A DNA stretch of 5,916 nucleotides from contig DBYQ01000010.1 of NCBI GenBank assembly GCA_002310015.1, positions 1,572 to 7,487 of the forward strand, given 5' to 3'. Position 1 is the stretch's first letter. Each line of letters opens with the position of its first letter. The notes under the pieces are model-generated. The model was not told the origin of the DNA and did no database searches. It saw only the letters and a list, made by a program, of their open reading frames with translations. A program made the translations under genes and the position numbers. Of this stretch, positions 5,875 to 5,916 are shown piece after piece. Source of the DNA: Bacteroidales bacterium UBA1182. GTDB lineage: Bacteria; Bacteroidota; Bacteroidia; Bacteroidales; Bacteroidaceae.

Positions 5875-5916
5875 CCCCAATACGTTCTATCCTGACCCGT
5901 CCTGATTTTTGTTTAC

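Overview
The window looks like chromosomal DNA from a member of Bacteroidota, most likely order Bacteroidales. The evidence is the eukaryote-like alpha2-type glycyl-tRNA synthetase, a ParC with the HPHGDASIGDA segment I associate with this group, a DUF3316-like exported protein, a lipoprotein with an acidic SDDD stretch after its cysteine, promoter -7 boxes of the TAnnTTTG type, and the absence of clear Shine-Dalgarno sequences.

Layout. Positions 2-811 (minus) hold the first 270 codons of glycyl-tRNA synthetase, which runs off the left edge. Positions 812-1042 are a divergent intergenic region with a promoter for each direction. Positions 1043-5581 (plus) hold three tightly packed genes: topoisomerase IV subunit A (parC), an exported DUF3316-like protein whose start lies inside the parC tail, and an S41-family serine peptidase lipoprotein whose start overlaps the previous stop by one base. 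They probably form one translationally coupled transcription unit, ended by a hairpin at 5573-5603. A separate, well-formed promoter (5589-5619) then drives tRNA-Leu(UAG) at 5652-5732. The last ~185 bases contain no credible protein gene and are packed with hairpins.

How the genes relate. glyS and tRNA-Leu serve translation but are separate units. ParC pairs with ParE (not in this window) to unlink chromosomes. The two downstream genes encode envelope proteins with no obvious link to topoisomerase activity. They may be co-transcribed simply because of gene order.

Most notable points: (1) the 3' half of tRNA-Leu is present again immediately downstream as an inverted copy, giving a 35-bp uninterrupted stem that can be extended into the variable-arm region and ends at a T7 run; (2) ParC ends in QLSLF, a match to the consensus beta-clamp-binding peptide, after a long acidic tail; (3) small hairpin units are repeated downstream of the tRNA. 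I did not find a defence system, CRISPR array, transposase or other obviously new multi-gene system. The inverted tRNA copy is the best candidate for something undescribed.
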